Of a stretch of DNA of 64,000 bases, positions 53,287-62,343 are shown piece after piece. A model generated the notes under the pieces. The model had not been told where the DNA came from, did no database searches, and saw only the letters and a list, made by a program, of their open reading frames with translations. The DNA is taken from assembly GCA_963800975.1 (NCBI GenBank), contig CAWDDB010000006.1, forward strand, positions 124,001 to 188,000, given 5' to 3'. Position numbers and translations under genes: made by a program. Within the stretch, counting starts at the first letter, position 1, and each line of letters opens with the position of its first letter. Source of the stretch: JALYGY01 sp963800975 (GTDB lineage: Bacteria > Actinomycetota > Rubrobacteria > Rubrobacterales > Rubrobacteraceae).

Positions 53287-55338
53287 ATGTCGTTTTTCGA
53301 GAGCTTCGCTCGCCCCGTCACACTGCGCCTGCTGACGGTGTCCCTGATCCTGCTCGCCGTCGCGCTGGCCGCGGCATCGCCCGGGCTGGCCCAGACTGCC
53401 CGGGGTCCGTCTCCCGAGACGCCCCCTCCGTTGGACGAGCGGGACGTCGGGGCGTTCGTGGACGGGTACGTGGCACACCAGCTCGAGGACTACGGGATCC
53501 CCGGCGCCACGGTCTCGGTCGTCAAGGACGGCGAGGTCATCTTCGCCAAGGGCTACGGGGAGGCCGACGTGAAGGCCGAGGAGCCTGTCGTCGCCGACGA
53601 GACGCTCTTCAGGATCGCCTCCACCAGCAAGCTCTTCACCGCGACCGCGGTGATGCAGCTCGTCGAGGAGGGTAGGCTCGACCTCGACAGGGACGTCAAC
53701 GCCTACCTCGACGACGTGACGATACCCGACACCTACCCCGGCCAACCCGTCAAGCTGCGCCACCTTCTCACGCACACGGCGGGGTTCGAGGAGAGCTTCA
53801 CGGGCACCCTGGCGCGCGACGCGGACGACGTGGCACCCCTCGGGGAGCATCTTTCGGAGAACGTGCCCGCGCGGGTCAGGCCGCCGGGGGAGGTGACCTC
53901 CTACTCCAACTACGGCGTGGCCCTGGCCGGCCACGTCGTGGAAGAGGTCTCGGGCGTCCCATACGACCGCTACGTAGATGAGAACGTCTTCGCTCCCCTG
54001 GATATGAGGAGCACCACCGTCGCCCAGCCTCCCGCCTCCGAGCTCGCGCAGAGGGTGTCCACGGGCTACGAAGTCGGGGGCGACGGACCCGTCGCCGGGC
54101 CGTTCGAGTACATCGATGAGGCGCCCGCCGGGTCCGCGAGCACGACCTCGCCGGACATGGCGCGCTTCATGATCGCCCACCTCCAGGACGGGAGCTACGG
54201 CGGGACGCGCATCCTCGATGCCGCCACGGCGCGGCAGATGCACGAGCAGCAGTTCGCCAACGCTCCCGGCCTGGAAGACGGGATGGGCCTCGGCTTCTAC
54301 GAGCGGACCATGAACGGCGAGCGGACGATCCAGCACGCAGGCAACCTGATCCGATTCCACGCGCTCCTCATCCTGCTGCCCGAGCGGAACGTCGGCATCT
54401 TCGTGGCCTACAACTCCTACGGGGAAGGCGGCGACTCCGCCGAGTACGAGTTGACGGATGCCTTTATGGATCGCTACTACCCGGAGGAGCAGCCGGCACC
54501 ACTAGAACCCTCCGCCGCCGACGCCGACGAGAACGCCGAGCGCTTCGCCGGGAGCTACCGCACCACCCGCGCGAACAGCACCGGCTTCGAGAAGGTGTCC
54601 ACCTTGATGACGGGCGCGAGGGTGACGGCGAACCCGGACGGCAGCATAACGACCCACGGCGGCTACCTCTCGGCGGATCCCGAAGAGACGGAGCAGCGCT
54701 GGATCAGGGTCGCCACGGCGAACGCCCCGGCGAACGCCCCGGCGACCTTCCGCGCCGAGGACGGCGACGAGCGCATAGCCTTCCGGGGGTCGGGGTCGGG
54801 CGACGCCACGTACCTCGCCGGGGACTCGGACCCGACGTCGGCCTACGGGAAGCTGCCTTTCTACGAGGCGCCCAGGCTGCACCTCGGCCTGCTGGCGGCG
54901 AGCTTCGCCATCCTGCTCCTCTCGGCCCTGGGATGGGCGGCCGGGGCCGCGGTCACCTGGCGGAGCGAGAGACGGGACCGAAGGCTCCACGGAGAACCCG
55001 CGGGCGAACGGAAGACCAACAAGACCCCTCGCCGGGCGCGGCTCGTGGCCTCCGCCGTCGCCGCGCTAGCCCTGCTCTTCGCGGTCGGGATGTTGGCGGT
55101 CCTCTCGAACGCCGTGTCGGTCCTTGGCTTGGGCGCCTCGCCGCTGCTGGTCGGCACCCTCGCCGTGCCGATCCCGATCTGCGTCCTTACGGTGGGCGTG
55201 CTCGTCTACGCGGCGCTGGCCTGGGCGCGGGGGTTCTGGGGCCTCCTGGGCCGGGCGCAGTACTCGCTGGTGGCGCTATCGGCGCTCACCATCGTCGCGC
55301 TGCTCGGCTACTACAACCTGATCGGGTTCCAGTTCTGA
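53287..55338 (+). CDS. Beta-lactamase family serine hydrolase with C-terminal membrane domain
   Basis: A 683-residue class C-like penicillin-binding fold protein. An N-terminal signal peptide (residues 1-36) is followed by the SxxK motif RIASTSKLF (Ser112-Lys115), the YSN motif in TSYSNYGVALAG and the late HAGN box that replaces KTG. A large insert and then four C-terminal helices (from about 525) anchor it, so the catalytic domain faces outside. Relatives are D-aminopeptidases, esterases or cell-wall peptidases, not proven beta-lactamases. It precedes the kinase gene by 21 bases, so the two-component pair may sense or control its activity. Confidence 0.9.
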   Translation: MSFFESFARPVTLRLLTVSLILLAVALAAASPGLAQTARGPSPETPPPLDERDVGAFVDGYVAHQLEDYGIPGATVSVVKDGEVIFAKGYGEADVKAEEPVVADETLFRIASTSKLFTATAVMQLVEEGRLDLDRDVNAYLDDVTIPDTYPGQPVKLRHLLTHTAGFEESFTGTLARDADDVAPLGEHLSENVPARVRPPGEVTSYSNYGVALAGHVVEEVSGVPYDRYVDENVFAPLDMRSTTVAQPPASELAQRVSTGYEVGGDGPVAGPFEYIDEAPAGSASTTSPDMARFMIAHLQDGSYGGTRILDAATARQMHEQQFANAPGLEDGMGLGFYERTMNGERTIQHAGNLIRFHALLILLPERNVGIFVAYNSYGEGGDSAEYELTDAFMDRYYPEEQPAPLEPSAADADENAERFAGSYRTTRANSTGFEKVSTLMTGARVTANPDGSITTHGGYLSADPEETEQRWIRVATANAPANAPATFRAEDGDERIAFRGSGSGDATYLAGDSDPTSAYGKLPFYEAPRLHLGLLAASFAILLLSALGWAAGAAVTWRSERRDRRLHGEPAGERKTNKTPRRARLVASAVAALALLFAVGMLAVLSNAVSVLGLGASPLLVGTLAVPIPICVLTVGVLVYAALAWARGFWGLLGRAQYSLVALSALTIVALLGYYNLIGFQF

Positions 55339-55359
55339 GGTTCGGTGAGCGGGTAGACT

Positions 55360-56688
55360 ATGCGCAAGAAAGGACTCGTGGACTACACCGAAGAGACGCA
55401 GGCGGTTGGCGGAAGATCTGTCCGGAGGGGCGGGCGGCACGGTAGGCGCGTGGTCCGGGCCGGGTCGGCGGTGCTCTTCCTGTTGTCGAGTTTCCCGCTC
55501 GGGCTGTTCTGGTTCGTCGTCCTGATCACGCTGCTTCTGGTCGGGCTCGCCCTGACGATAGTGTGGGTCGGACTGCCCATCCTCGCCCTCGCCTTCGCCC
55601 TCTGCATCGTGGGCGCCGGGACCGAGCGCTGGCGTCTCGCCGCGCTGCTCGGCGCCCGCGTGCCGTCTCCCTACAGGCCGCTGCCGCGCGGCTCCTTCTT
55701 CGCCCGTTTGCGGAGCCGGGCCACGGACCCGGCACTCTGGCGCGGCTTGCTCTATTTGCTCCTGCTCTTCCCGATCGGCCTGATCGAGCTCGTCGTCGTC
55801 CTGGTCATGGCTTTGGCGGCGGTTCTGGCCGCCTACCCGCTGTGGTTCTGGACGCTTCCCGAGGGCCAGAGCGTGATGTGGACGGGCGCCTTCCTGGCGG
55901 ACACGGCGCCGGAAGCGCTGGTGGTCACGCTCGTCGGCCTCGTGGCCCTTACGGCCACGGCGGTCTTCGCCCTGGAGGTGGTCAGGGTCCACGCCGCCCT
56001 TGGCGAGGCGCTCCTTGGCCCGAGCGGCAGCGAGAGGCTCGCCGAACGGGTCGAGGTCCTTACCGAGAGCCGCACCAGGGCGATGGAGGCAGCCATAGTC
56101 GAACGCCGCAGGATAGAACGCGACCTGCACGACGGCGCCCAGCAGCGCCTCGTCTCCCTGGCGATGGGCCTCGGCATGGCGAAGCAGAAGATGGCCGAAG
56201 ACCCCGAGGCCGCGCGCGAGCTGGTCGAGGAGGCGCACGGCGAGGCCAAGCGCGCCCTCTCGGAGATCCGGGACCTCGTCCGGGGCATCCACCCCGCCAT
56301 ACTCACCGACCGCGGACTCGACGCGGCCCTCTCCGCCCTGGCCGGGAGGTCCCCGATCCCCGTCTCGGTCGACGTGAGGCTCGAAGAACGTCTCCCCGAG
56401 GGGGTCGAGACCACCGCGTACTTCGTGGCGACGGAGGCCCTCTCCAACGCGGCGAAGCACTCCGGCGCCTCGGGGGTCGGCGTGGCCGTGTGGCGCGAGG
56501 GCACACCCTCGAACCGCCTCATCGTCGAGGTGACCGACGACGGCGAGGGCGGCGCCGCCGGGGTGGCGAACGGCGGGCTTTCCGGGCTGGCCGACCGGCT
56601 CTCGGCGTTGGACGGCAGGCTCTTCGTGCAGAGCCCGAGTGGCGGGCCCACCGTGGTGCGCGCCGAGATACCCCTTGGCGCACCGTAA
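55360..56688 (+). CDS. NarL-type sensor histidine kinase
   Basis: A 442-residue membrane kinase. The N-terminal part (residues 30-210) has about four helices and looks like the putative-sensor domain found in actinobacterial kinases. The HisKA_3 box ERRRIERDLHDGAQQRL carries the phosphorylated His257. The ATPase domain has ATEALSNAAKHSGA (N box), DDGEGG (G1) and GLSGLADRLSALDG (G2). It would phosphorylate the LuxR-type regulator encoded 18 bases downstream. Confidence 0.92.
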   Translation: MRKKGLVDYTEETQAVGGRSVRRGGRHGRRVVRAGSAVLFLLSSFPLGLFWFVVLITLLLVGLALTIVWVGLPILALAFALCIVGAGTERWRLAALLGARVPSPYRPLPRGSFFARLRSRATDPALWRGLLYLLLLFPIGLIELVVVLVMALAAVLAAYPLWFWTLPEGQSVMWTGAFLADTAPEALVVTLVGLVALTATAVFALEVVRVHAALGEALLGPSGSERLAERVEVLTESRTRAMEAAIVERRRIERDLHDGAQQRLVSLAMGLGMAKQKMAEDPEAARELVEEAHGEAKRALSEIRDLVRGIHPAILTDRGLDAALSALAGRSPIPVSVDVRLEERLPEGVETTAYFVATEALSNAAKHSGASGVGVAVWREGTPSNRLIVEVTDDGEGGAAGVANGGLSGLADRLSALDGRLFVQSPSGGPTVVRAEIPLGAP

Positions 56689-56706
56689 AGGGAGGTCGCG
56701 CAGGCC

Positions 56707-57390
56707 GTGACGGATGCAGGAGAACACGACGCCGGGCAGCATCCCTTGCGGGTCGTGATCGCCGAGGACTCCGGGCTCCTGCGCGAGGGCCTGCGACGTC
56801 TGCTTACCGACGCGGGCTTCGAGGTGGTTGCCACGGCGGGCGACGGCCCCGAGTTCGTCCGGGTGGCAGAACAGACCCGTCCAGACGTGGCCGTGGTCGA
56901 CGTCAGGATGCCGCCCGGCTTCCAGGACGAGGGCCTGAGGGCCGCGATCGAGGCGCGCGAGCGCATACCCGGCCTCCCCGTGCTCGTCCTCTCGCAGTAC
57001 GTCGAGGAGCACTACGGCGCCGAGCTTCTAGGATCCGGCGCCCACGGCACGGGCTACCTGCTCAAGGACCGCGTGGCCGACGTGCCCGAGTTCGTCGCGG
57101 CGGTCCGCGACGTCGCCTCGGGCGGCACCGTGCTCGACCCCGAGGTCGTCGAACAACTCCTCTCCCGCCGCAGGCGCGACGAGAGCCTCTCCTCCCTAAC
57201 CCCGCGCGAACTCGAGGTCCTCGCCCTCATGGCCGAGGGCCGCTCGAACCGCGCGATCTCCGAGGCGCTCTTCGTCACTGGGGGTGCGGTCGAGAAGCAC
57301 GTCAAGAGCATCTTCGGCAAGCTCGGATTGGCCCAGACCAACGCCGACCACCGGAGGGTCCTGGCTGTCCTCGCCTACCTGCGGGGTTGA
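56707..57390 (+). CDS. LuxR/NarL-type response regulator
   Basis: A 227-residue regulator. The receiver domain has acidic pair Glu20-Asp21 in VVIAEDSG, phosphoacceptor Asp65 in VVDVRMPP, and Lys in YLLKDRV. The C-terminal GerE-type helix-turn-helix is LTPRELEVLALMAEGRSNRA followed by GAVEKHVKSIFGKLGL. It forms a cognate pair with the preceding kinase. The start is GTG at 56707. Targets are not known; the upstream hydrolase gene is a candidate. Confidence 0.94.
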   Translation: MTDAGEHDAGQHPLRVVIAEDSGLLREGLRRLLTDAGFEVVATAGDGPEFVRVAEQTRPDVAVVDVRMPPGFQDEGLRAAIEARERIPGLPVLVLSQYVEEHYGAELLGSGAHGTGYLLKDRVADVPEFVAAVRDVASGGTVLDPEVVEQLLSRRRRDESLSSLTPRELEVLALMAEGRSNRAISEALFVTGGAVEKHVKSIFGKLGLAQTNADHRRVLAVLAYLRG

Positions 57391-57475
57391 GCCCCGAAGT
57401 CCCACTCCCTCGACATTGGAAAAACCACCCTATGTTGTGCTAGGTTAGTGACCTACCCACACAGGTTGGGGGGTC

Positions 57476-57952
57476 GTGGACCGAGTCCGGAGGGGGACCA
57501 TCGTGCGGACCACGCAGGCCGAGCGCGGCCGGACCGAACGCCGAAAGCGCGCTGCGGCGGAGATCCAGAATATGATCGCCGACCTCTACAGGGGCTTCGT
57601 AGCCTGGGCCTCGCTTTACGCCGACCCCGAAGGCAGGCACGAGCGAGACCAGCGGGAGCGGGTCGCCGGCCTGATGGATCGCCTCTCGAACGGGTACCTC
57701 GCGAGATCGATGTGGCTCGAGCCCGGCACCCGCAGGAGGGTCGAAGGTTTTGTCGAGGGATCCGAAGACCTCTATTCCAGGTTCTGCGCCGAGATCGAAG
57801 ATCGCGGCTACGACAGGGTCAGGAAGGGCATGGCGAACCGCGTGAGCCGGCGGCTGGGCTCCCTGAAGAAAGACACCGAGTTCGAGCTGCAGGACGAACC
57901 GGAGCGGTCCCGCCTCCCGTGGCCCCTGCGCCAGCGTCGACCCGCCGAATAA
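57476..57952 (+). CDS. Hypothetical helical protein, 158 residues
   Basis: A highly charged, mostly helical cytoplasmic protein with an arginine-rich N-terminus (RTTQAERGRTERRKRAAAEI) and a basic tail. No domain is recognised. The GTG at 57476 is preceded by AGGTTGGGGGG. A dyad TAGGT-TAGTG-ACCTA (57441-57455) lies just upstream and could be an operator. Codon use matches its neighbours. Confidence 0.6.
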   Translation: MDRVRRGTIVRTTQAERGRTERRKRAAAEIQNMIADLYRGFVAWASLYADPEGRHERDQRERVAGLMDRLSNGYLARSMWLEPGTRRRVEGFVEGSEDLYSRFCAEIEDRGYDRVRKGMANRVSRRLGSLKKDTEFELQDEPERSRLPWPLRQRRPAE

Positions 57953-57977
57953 GAGACGCCCCGTAGAAGGGCAAATC

Positions 57978-58005
57978 GTAGAGACGTAGCATGCTACGTC
58001 TCTAC
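57978..58005. repeat. Perfect 28-base palindrome, GTAGAGACG family
   Basis: GTAGAGACGTAGCA is followed immediately by its exact reverse complement. It lies between convergent genes. Related GAGACG/CGTCTC arms occur at 21007-21050, near 62170 and at 63744-63753. Similar GTAGAGACG palindromes are, to my knowledge, common repetitive elements in other bacterial groups such as cyanobacteria. It may be a REP-type element and could also end transcription from both sides. Confidence 0.85.
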
Positions 58006-58028
58006 AGACTGCATACCGAATTTCCGCC

Positions 58029-58442
58029 TTACTCGATCACCAGGGAGTATTTGGCCGCGATCTCGGCGATCGAGCCCCTCTCGGAGCCTGATACGCGCTC
58101 GTCTTCTCTCTCGGCTGCCCGGACGGTGCGCCCGAGCAACTCGCCCAGCAACAGGGCCACCGACGCGAGAGGTATGTCGTCGAAACTGGCCCTGAGTTCT
58201 TCGTCTTCAGAGTAAGTTGGTAGCTCCGGAGCCGTGCCGTCGACCGCGTTTCCGACCCTGATCCGCACGTCTCCCGTCTCCCTGTTGACCCGGGTCATGA
58301 CGCCCTCTGCCAGCGTGCCCTGGTCCGCCTCCACCGTCGTGGGCTCGCACCACTGCGTGCAATCGGTGCAATCGCTGGTGCAGAAAACCCCGCACCCGTC
58401 AGGGCACTCGATGTGGATGCCGCATCCCTCGCAACTGGACAT
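58029..58442 (-). CDS. Hypothetical protein with Cys-rich metal-binding-like N-terminus
   Basis: A 137-residue acidic protein. The first 32 residues hold nine cysteines (SSCEGCGIHIECPDGCGVFC and CTDCTQWC), a likely zinc or Fe-S knuckle. The rest is an acidic mixed domain with no known match. GGGAGG precedes the ATG at 58442; a longer reading from 58475 has no ribosome site. It is divergent from the FadR-type regulator. Confidence 0.65.
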   Translation of the reverse strand: MSSCEGCGIHIECPDGCGVFCTSDCTDCTQWCEPTTVEADQGTLAEGVMTRVNRETGDVRIRVGNAVDGTAPELPTYSEDEELRASFDDIPLASVALLLGELLGRTVRAAEREDERVSGSERGSIAEIAAKYSLVIE

Positions 58443-58511
58443 AGGGACCTCCCGATCGCTTGACAACATAACCATAGCGTAGCCACATCCTCCCGTGCCC
58501 GAAACCTCTCA

Positions 58512-58567
58512 TTGACAGGCAGGCTCTCGGGCGTTACGATTGGCCCAACCAATATGGCCGGACCAAT
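58512..58567 (+). promoter_or_regulatory. Promoter and dyad operator of the GntR-family gene
   Basis: TTGACA (58512-58517) and TACGAT (58535-58540) are 17 bases apart, a strong vegetative promoter. ATTGG (58539-58543) and CCAAT (58549-58553) form an inverted repeat over the expected start of transcription, and a further ACCAAT lies at 58562-58567. The TGG...CCA layout fits FadR/GntR operators, so autorepression is likely. Confidence 0.65.
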
Positions 58568-58606
58568 TTGTTTGCATTTAGGCTGAGGGGAGAGAAGGGA
58601 GGGTTG

Positions 58607-59347
58607 GTGGATGAGACCCTGGAACGTCTCGTAACCGTGCTGGTAGAGACTAACGGCAGTGGCCTGACGAAGGTACCGACGGAGCGGGAGCTGGCGAGCG
58701 AGCTTGGCGTCAACCGTTCCACCGTGCGGGAGGCGTTATCGGCGCTGGAGGTTCTCGGGCTGGTACGCAGGACGCAGGGGAGCGGAACGTATCTGGACAT
58801 GCCGCGCTCCTCGTTCGTGCGGCTGTACTTCGAGATGGCTCTTAGGCTCGGGAGGGTGAAGGTCTCGGAGCTCGAGCAGGCGCGAGAGATGATCGAGCGC
58901 GTGTCGGCGCGTCAGGCGGCCCTCTCGGCGACGGACGAGGACATCTCTGTTCTGGAGGAATGCGTGGACAAGATGCTCCACACCGACTCCCTCGAGGAGG
59001 GGGACAGGGCGGACCACGAGTTCCACCTCACGCTGGTGCGTGCCACTCAGAACCCGGTGATGGTCTTGATCGTGGACGGGCTCTCCTCGGTACTGTGGGA
59101 CCTGTTGCGCCGGCGGCGCTACAAGGTCAGGCACGCGCCCCGCAGCTTCGAGCTGACCAACCGCGACCACGTGCCGATATTGCGCGCCATAAAGAACCGG
59201 GATCCGGACCGGGCGGTCGCGGCCGTGGAGGAGCACTTCCGGATCTGGAGCGAAGAGTCGCGCAAGGCTGAGGAGGAGTCGGGGGCGCTCGAAGGGGATA
59301 CCGCGGCTTTGCAGGCAGACGAAAACGAGGAAGGAAAGGAGCGGTAA
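58607..59347 (+). CDS. GntR family (FadR subfamily) transcriptional regulator
   Basis: About 246 residues: an N-terminal winged helix with TERELASELGVNRSTVREAL and RRTQGSGTYL, then the all-helical FCD effector domain with EMIERVSARQAAL, DHEFHLTLV and a metal-site His in DHVPILRAI. I chose the GTG at 58607 after GGGAGGG; a TTG at 58568 is possible. It should repress its own promoter and the sugar genes that follow without a gap (the stop abuts the next TTG). Confidence 0.92.
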   Translation: MDETLERLVTVLVETNGSGLTKVPTERELASELGVNRSTVREALSALEVLGLVRRTQGSGTYLDMPRSSFVRLYFEMALRLGRVKVSELEQAREMIERVSARQAALSATDEDISVLEECVDKMLHTDSLEEGDRADHEFHLTLVRATQNPVMVLIVDGLSSVLWDLLRRRRYKVRHAPRSFELTNRDHVPILRAIKNRDPDRAVAAVEEHFRIWSEESRKAEEESGALEGDTAALQADENEEGKER

Positions 59348-60208
59348 TTGTCACCGCAGACGCTTGGCGAATCGGAGCTCGGGCTCCTCGAAGAAAAGGC
59401 GCTGATGGTCCGCAGGGAGGTCGTGCGCCTCACGGACATAGCGGGGAGCGGGCACTACGGATCCGCCTTCTCCATCGCGGAGATGCTCGTCGCCCTGTAC
59501 TACAAGCTGCTCAGGGTTCGCCCCGAGGAGCCGGACTGGCCGGAGAGGGATCGCTTTCTGCTCGGTAAGGGGCACGCGGCGATAGGCCTGTTCCCGATCC
59601 TCGCCGACAGGGGGTTCTTCGGGCTGGAGGTGCTCGACACCTACACCAGGCTGGGCAGCCCGCTCGGGGACCACCCGGACATGAAGAAGGTGCCGGGCGC
59701 GGACTTCTCCTCGGGGTCCATCGGTCACAACCTGTCGGTCTCCGTCGGGATGGCGCTCGGGCTCGAGAGGCAGGGGCTCGAGGGCCGCGTCGTGTGCATG
59801 ATGGGCGATGGCGAGCAGAACGAGGGTCAGGTGTGGGAGGCGGCCGCCTCCGCGGCCCACTTCGGCCTGACGAACCTGGTTGGGATCGTCGACCGCAACG
59901 CGGTCAGCTCGGACGGCAGGACCAGGGACATCATGAACATGGAGCCGCTGGACGAGAAGTGGTCGGCGTTCGGCTGGGAGGTACTGCACCTGACCGACGG
60001 GCACGACCTGCCCCTCGTGGTCGATACCCTGGACACGGCTCTGAACGGGACGAGGGAGCGTCCGGTGGTGGTGCTCGCGGATACCGTCGCGGGCAAGGGC
60101 GTCTCGTTTATGGAGGGGACCTGGCAGTGGCACCTTGGTTTTCTCGGGCCGCGGGACATGGAGCGCGCCCTTGCCGAACTGGACGACGGGAGTGGGGAGG
60201 ACCGATGA
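59348..60208 (+). CDS. Transketolase N-terminal subunit
   Basis: A 286-residue half-transketolase holding the thiamine-diphosphate pyrophosphate domain: GSGHYGSAFS, LLGKGHAA, and the cofactor motif GDGEQNEGQVWEA with the downstream Asn. Split transketolases of this type usually serve catabolic routes (for example apiose, sulfosugar or other keto-sugar breakdown) rather than the housekeeping pentose phosphate pathway. The TTG start has AAGGAG upstream. The C-terminal subunit overlaps it by four bases. Confidence 0.92.
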   Translation: MSPQTLGESELGLLEEKALMVRREVVRLTDIAGSGHYGSAFSIAEMLVALYYKLLRVRPEEPDWPERDRFLLGKGHAAIGLFPILADRGFFGLEVLDTYTRLGSPLGDHPDMKKVPGADFSSGSIGHNLSVSVGMALGLERQGLEGRVVCMMGDGEQNEGQVWEAAASAAHFGLTNLVGIVDRNAVSSDGRTRDIMNMEPLDEKWSAFGWEVLHLTDGHDLPLVVDTLDTALNGTRERPVVVLADTVAGKGVSFMEGTWQWHLGFLGPRDMERALAELDDGSGEDR

Positions 60209-61252
60209 GCGAGCAGCCTCGAGAGCGAGAAGACCAGGCCAGGGGCAAGAGGACCGACGGCTCCACCGTGGCAGCGAGCTTCGACGAGAAGAGCTGGGAC
60301 ATGGTTGGTAGCCTGGAGCTGAGCAAGCAGCTCGTCTCCGGGCGGGTGCTCTCGGAGATGGCGCGCGACAGGGACGACATCTGCGTGCTCACCGCCGACC
60401 TCGGGCGTCCGACGCAGGTGCACGACTTCGGGCAGGAGTTCCCGCAGCGGTACTTCAACTTCGGCATAGCCGAGCGCAACATGGTCTCGGCCGCGGCCGG
60501 TCTCGCCACGACGGGCATGAAGCCCTACGTCTCGGGTTACGCGTTCTTCCTCGGCATAATCGCCGCGGAGAACATCAGGACGGACATCTGCTACACGAAC
60601 CTCCCGGTGAGGATGCTCGGCACGCACACGGGAATCTCCATGGGCTTCTACGGCACCAGCCACCACGCCACGGAGGACATAGGGATCCTGCGCTCCATGG
60701 CGAACCTGACCCTGCTGGCCCCGGTAGACGCGGTCGCCTCCGAGAAGGCGCTTCGCGAGACCGTAGATCATCCCGGCCCCGTGTACCTCAGGCTCGGACG
60801 CGGACGCGAGAAGCCGGTGTACGAGCGGCCGCCTGAGGAATGGAGGATCGGCGGCTCGGCGCGTCTGCGGGAGGGCGAGCGACGCCACGGTCTTCGCCAC
60901 GGGTATCTGCTTGGCCGAGGCGCTGGAGGCTTCGGATCTGCTCTCTGGGGAGGGGATCTCCTTGCGGGTGGTCGACGCCTACTCGCTGAAACCGATCGAC
61001 GAGGCGGCGATCCTCGAGGCGGCGGAGGAGACGGCGATGATCTTCTCTGCCGAGGATCACAACGTGGTCGGCGGCCTCGGAGCCGCCATCTCCGAGGTCC
61101 TGGCGGGGGCGGGCGCAGGAACCGTCCTGCGCCGCATCGGCCTGCCCGACGAGTACTCCCTGCTTGGCCCGCCGACCCACCTGTACCGGCACTACGGATT
61201 GGACGCCGAAGGGATCGCGGCGACCGTTCGCGACAACCTGGGAGGGTCTTGA
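60205..61252 (+). pseudogene. Transketolase C-terminal subunit with one +1 frameshift
   Basis: The ATG at 60205 overlaps the previous stop. The pyrimidine domain is intact: ADLGRPTQVHDFGQ, FNFGIAERNMVSAAAGLA with the catalytic Glu, and TGISMGFYGTSHHATEDIG. After LREGE the frame shifts near 60880, and the third domain continues in the next frame as DATVFATGICLAEALEASDL and then SAEDHNVVGGLGAA, to TGA 61252. Removing one base restores a normal protein of about 348 residues. Since the neighbours are intact, this may be a sequence error. Confidence 0.85.
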
Positions 61253-61328
61253 CGCCCGCGTCGAGCGATCATCGCGGGCGTCGGAGCAAACGCGAGCGGA
61301 CCCTGGGGAAGGGAGAAGGGGGAAACCG

Positions 61329-62096
61329 GTGAGTCTACTGGAGGGCAAGGTCGCCTTCGTGACAGGGGCGGCCTCGAGGCGAGGCATTGGGCGCGCGATC
61401 GCCCTCACCTTCGCGCGGGCCGGGGCCTCGGTCGCGGTCGCGGACATCGACGAGGGGGGCGCGGTCGAGACGGTCGAAGAGCTGCGTCGGGAATCGGGGA
61501 GCGAGGCTCACGCGGCGTACGTTTGCGACGTCGCGAGCCGTGAGCAGGTCGAGGGAGCCCTGGCGGCCGTAGCCGATGAGATCGGGGCCCCGACGGTCCT
61601 GGTGAACAACTCTGGCATAACGCAGCCGAAGCGTCTCGTGGAGATCTCCGACGCCGACTACGACGCGGTGATGGATGTGAGCCTGCGCGGCTCGTTTCTC
61701 GCCTCTCAGGCGGTGGTGCCCTACATGCGCGAGGCCGGGGGTGGGTCCATCGTCTACCTCTCCTCGGTGTCCGCGGAGCGGGGCGGAGGCGTTTTCGGGG
61801 GGCCGCACTACGCGGCGGCGAAGGCTGGGATCCTCGGCCTCATGCGCGCGACGGCCCGCGACCTGGCCCCCGACGGCATCCGGGCCAACGCCGTCGCCCC
61901 CGGCTTTATCGACACGGACATCACGGCGGGCAAGCTCACGCAGGAGCAGCTGGCCGGGATAGTGGCTTCGGTCCCCCTCGGTCGGGTGGGGAGAACCGAG
62001 GACGTGGCGCAGGTGTGCCTCTTTCTGGCGAGCGACATGTCCGCCTACGTCACCGGGGAGGTAGTCGACGTGAACGGCGGCATGCACATCTACTAA
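61329..62096 (+). CDS. SDR family oxidoreductase
   Basis: A 255-residue classical SDR: VTGAASRRGIGRAIA cofactor loop, VNNSGI, SSVSAERGG with the catalytic Ser, HYAAAKAG (Tyr and Lys) and APGFIDTDI. It follows the split transketolase and the FadR-type regulator, so it probably oxidises a sugar or polyol to the keto form that the transketolase uses. The GTG start at 61329 lies downstream of GGGAAGGGAGAAGGGGG. Confidence 0.93.
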   Translation: MSLLEGKVAFVTGAASRRGIGRAIALTFARAGASVAVADIDEGGAVETVEELRRESGSEAHAAYVCDVASREQVEGALAAVADEIGAPTVLVNNSGITQPKRLVEISDADYDAVMDVSLRGSFLASQAVVPYMREAGGGSIVYLSSVSAERGGGVFGGPHYAAAKAGILGLMRATARDLAPDGIRANAVAPGFIDTDITAGKLTQEQLAGIVASVPLGRVGRTEDVAQVCLFLASDMSAYVTGEVVDVNGGMHIY

Positions 62097-62163
62097 CATC
62101 GCGCCCGTCAGCCTGATCGTGCTCATCCTGTTGGTCAGCGTTGTGGCGTAGCAGTACCGAATC

Positions 62164-62285
62164 CAGGTGTAGAGACGGGGAGTCGGAAGGCGCTCACCTA
62201 ACGGCTCCCTACTCCCTATCTCCCGACTCCCGGCGAACAAACCTGGCGCACCGTCGCCCGGGTTCGGCGTGAGTCGGGCGCGGTA
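62164..62285 (+). repeat. Hairpin-bearing dispersed repeat, copy B
   Basis: TAGAGACG (62170-62177) is followed by GGGAGTCGG, then CTACTCCCT and CCGACTCCC, and near 62255-62280 by CGGGTTCGGCGTGAGTCGGG then CGCG. The same elements occur in copy A (16976-17065). The region between the SDR and the next gene otherwise holds nothing recognisable. Confidence 0.6.
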
Positions 62286-62343
62286 ACGCCCGGTGTGCTA
62301 ATACTTCCTGCGCCGTCTTTGGAGCGGAGGGAGCGTAGACAGG

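Noticed and set aside
52819..54360. 513-codon minus-strand frame opposite the serine hydrolase
   Set aside because: It covers parts of two real plus-strand genes and has no motifs of its own.
55276..57012. 578-codon minus-strand frame opposite the histidine kinase and response regulator
   Set aside because: It is a mirror frame caused by GC-rich third positions; the plus strand encodes complete kinase and regulator motifs, while the minus product is low-complexity and matches nothing.
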